The position numbers were made by a program, and so were the translations under genes. From the NCBI RefSeq assembly GCF_011326735.1, contig NZ_JAANCN010000019.1, positions 1-44,230 of the forward strand: a stretch of DNA of 44,230 bases, read 5' to 3'. A model generated the notes under the pieces. The model was given only the letters and a program-made list of their open reading frames with translations, searched no databases and was not told the DNA's origin. This DNA is from Phycicoccus endophyticus. Its GTDB lineage: Bacteria; Actinomycetota; Actinomycetes; Actinomycetales; Dermatophilaceae. Below, piece by piece: positions 42,267 to 44,230 of the stretch; within the stretch, counting starts at the first letter, position 1; each line of letters starts with the position of its first letter.

Positions 42267-44230
42267 TTACCGCTTGACCTGCTTCTTGCCGTCGCGCAGG
42301 ACGTGGGGGTCGGAGAGCGCCTTCTGCGGCGAGACCTCGATCTTCAGGTGCTTGGCCTTCTTGCCCGTCGGCGGGATCTTCAGCTCCTGCAGGGCGTAGG
42401 TCATGACGTCCTTGAAGACCGGGCCGGCGACGTACCCGCCGAAGAAGGGGTAGGTGGGCTTCTGGACGATGACGGCGACGACGACCTGCGGGTCGTCGGC
42501 CGGCGCGTACCCGACGAAGCTGGCGGTCTTGCCGTTGTAGCGCCCCACGCTGTCGTCGTAGTACTCCGCGGTGCCCGTCTTGCCCGCGACCCGGTAGCCG
42601 GGGATCTGCGCCTCCACGGCGGTGCCCTCGGGGCTGACGACGCCCTCGAGCATGGCGCTGACCTGGTTCGCGGTCTTCTGCGAGACCACGCGCGTCCCGG
42701 TGGAGGCCTTCTCCTCGTGGACGGTGCCGTCGGCGTCGGTGACGCTCTCGACGAGCCGGGGAGCCACCCGCACCCCACCGTTGGCGATGGTCTGGAAGAC
42801 CGACGCGGCCTGGATGGCCGTCACCGAGATCCCCTGGCCGAAGGCGACCGTGGCGCGCTTGGTGCCGCTCCACGTCGAGGACTCGGGCAGGATCCCGGCC
42901 GACTCGCCCGGGTAGCCGGTCCCGGAGACCTGCCCGAGGCCGAACTTGTGGAAGTAGGACTCGATGGTCGAGGGCTTGAGCGTCTCGGAGACGAGCACGG
43001 TGCCGATGTTGCTCGACTCGGCGAGGGTGCCGGCCACCGTGCGGTACTCGGTCGGGTGCTCGTGGGAGTCCTTGAACGAGGTGTCGTAGCGCTGCAGCCG
43101 GTTCGGGATGACGACCGGTGTGCTCGGGGTGACCGTGCCCTTCTCCAGCGCCGCGGCCATCGTCATGATCTTGGCCGTCGAGCCGGGCTCGAAGACGTCC
43201 GAGAAGGCCTTGTTGTCCAGCTCGGCACCCGCCGTGCCGACGTCGGTGTTCGGGTCGAAGGTCGGGTAGGACGCGACGCTCAGCAGGTCGCCGGTCTTGG
43301 CGTTCATGATGACGACGGTCCCCGAGGTGGCCTTGGTCTCCTCGATCCGCTGGGCCAGGGCGTTCTGGGCGTACCACTGCAGCGAGGAGTCGACCGTCAG
43401 CCGGACGTCCTCGCCGTCGACGGCCTCCGTGGTGCTCGACTCCCCGGCGGGGATGGCGGTGCCGTCGCCGCCACGCTCGTAGGTCGTGCGCCCCGGCGTG
43501 CCCTTGAGGGCGTCCTCGGCCATGAGCTCGACCCCACCACCGGGCTGGCCGTCGTCGGTGACGTAGCCGACGAGGGCCGCGGTCGTCTGCCCCTGCGGGT
43601 AGATCCGCTCCGAGCGGGTCTCGCGGCGGTCGCGGGCGATGCCGGGGATCCCGAGGTCGGCGATCTTGTTCCACGTCAGGGGCGTGACGTCCTTGCTGAG
43701 GATGCGGTAGCGGCTGGTCCCGGTGAGCGCCGTCACCAGCTCGCTCACCGGGGTGTCGAGCAGCGGTGAGAGCTTCTCGGCGGCCTCCTGGACGGCCTGC
43801 TGCGAGGTCGCCGGGTCGCACGTCGTCGCCCCGGTCCGGTAGGTGCACACCGCCGTCTGGTCGGCGACGACCACCTCGCGCACGACGCTCGAGGCGAGCA
43901 CCGTCCCGTCGGCGGAGAGGATCTTGCCGCGCATCGCGGGGATGATCTGCGCGGTGACCCGCTGGCTCTCGGCCTCGGCGGCCACGGCGTGCGCGTCGAG
44001 CCCCTGGATGCGGACCAGCTGGGCACCGAAGACGGACAGGACGAACATCGTCGCGACGACGAGCGTGCGCATCCGGCGCCGCGTGCTCGGTCCCGGCCCG
44101 GTCGCCGCACGCCGCCGGACGGGCCGCCGGGCGGTGGGCCGGCGCCCCCCCGCGCGCTGACGTGGGGTCGAGGCGGTCCGCGTGGGGGCACCCGTCCGCC
44201 CGCTCCCCGTCGCCCGCGCGGCGGCCGGCC
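42267..44230 (-). CDS. ftsI: Septal transpeptidase FtsI (PBP3 class B), 5' end outside window
   Basis: The frame stays open to the right edge: an Arg/Pro/Thr-rich cytoplasmic tail of at least 50 residues precedes the membrane helix (LVVATMFVLSVFGAQLVRI), so the ATG at 44072 is internal and the true start lies beyond 44230. The dimerisation domain follows with RGKILSADGTVLA. The transpeptidase domain has the catalytic Ser-x-x-Lys in EPGSTAK, SSN in AESSNIG, and KTG in AGKTGTAEY. It ends in a Lys-rich tail without a PASTA domain. It crosslinks septal peptidoglycan with FtsW. Confidence 0.96.
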   Translation of the reverse strand, partial: PAAARATGSGRTGAPTRTASTPRQRAGGRRPTARRPVRRRAATGPGPSTRRRMRTLVVATMFVLSVFGAQLVRIQGLDAHAVAAEAESQRVTAQIIPAMRGKILSADGTVLASSVVREVVVADQTAVCTYRTGATTCDPATSQQAVQEAAEKLSPLLDTPVSELVTALTGTSRYRILSKDVTPLTWNKIADLGIPGIARDRRETRSERIYPQGQTTAALVGYVTDDGQPGGGVELMAEDALKGTPGRTTYERGGDGTAIPAGESSTTEAVDGEDVRLTVDSSLQWYAQNALAQRIEETKATSGTVVIMNAKTGDLLSVASYPTFDPNTDVGTAGAELDNKAFSDVFEPGSTAKIMTMAAALEKGTVTPSTPVVIPNRLQRYDTSFKDSHEHPTEYRTVAGTLAESSNIGTVLVSETLKPSTIESYFHKFGLGQVSGTGYPGESAGILPESSTWSGTKRATVAFGQGISVTAIQAASVFQTIANGGVRVAPRLVESVTDADGTVHEEKASTGTRVVSQKTANQVSAMLEGVVSPEGTAVEAQIPGYRVAGKTGTAEYYDDSVGRYNGKTASFVGYAPADDPQVVVAVIVQKPTYPFFGGYVAGPVFKDVMTYALQELKIPPTGKKAKHLKIEVSPQKALSDPHVLRDGKKQVKR

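Overview
The window is chromosomal DNA of a very GC-rich actinobacterium. Evidence: the DivIVA/Wag31, SepF and long-linker FtsZ set, the lipB-lipA-DUF4191-RDD-glnA order seen in mycobacteria and other Actinobacteria, a PHP-type DnaE1, a GlnR box, a HAIR operator, and many GTG starts. A Micrococcales genome of Intrasporangiaceae/Dermatophilaceae type would fit, but that rank is inference. MurE carries a DNPR motif, which points to diaminopimelate in the peptidoglycan.

Layout. Positions 1-4000 hold a protein kinase running off the left edge, an S51 peptidase and an MMPL transporter. Positions 4070-8692 hold the lipoate genes lipB and lipA, a DUF4191 membrane protein, an RDD membrane protein and glutamine synthetase glnA. 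Positions 8667-9779 are the accessory spot: a 31-bp exact direct repeat made of the glnA 3' end brackets a 1,082-bp remnant of an integrated element, with a truncated tyrosine recombinase, a small membrane protein and attP-like repeats. The original glnA terminator now lies about 1.1 kb downstream. Positions 9842-20452 hold metabolic and stress genes: thioesterase, zinc dehydrogenase, Hsp20, class II aldolase, a mtnA-satD-membrane protein unit, Usp, oligopeptidase B and a secreted 5'-nucleotidase. Positions 20609-26630 hold dnaE, an RluD-type pseudouridine synthase, lspA and a TraR/DksA protein with a histone-like tail. Positions 26805-44230 hold the division and cell-wall cluster, read leftward: ftsI, murE, murF, mraY, murD, ftsW, murG, murC, ftsQ, ftsZ, pgeF, yggS, sepF, yggT, divIVA.

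How genes work together. From murE to ftsQ the genes overlap by 4 bp or lie 3-6 bp apart, a tightly coupled unit making lipid II and delivering it to the septum. ftsZ has its own upstream gap and is closed by a strong hairpin, after which pgeF has its own promoter. sepF, yggT and divIVA follow with separate signals.

Regulation. The most general signal is a -10 hexamer (TANNNT, sometimes CANNNT) placed 6 bp, rarely 7-8 bp, before the start codon of at least fourteen genes, which predicts leaderless mRNAs. Specific operators are a complete double GlnR box before glnA, a HAIR-like HspR site before hsp20, and a pair of 28-bp-spaced palindromes over the satD promoter that has no operator family I recognise. 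I saw no tRNA, rRNA, CRISPR array or intact insertion sequence.
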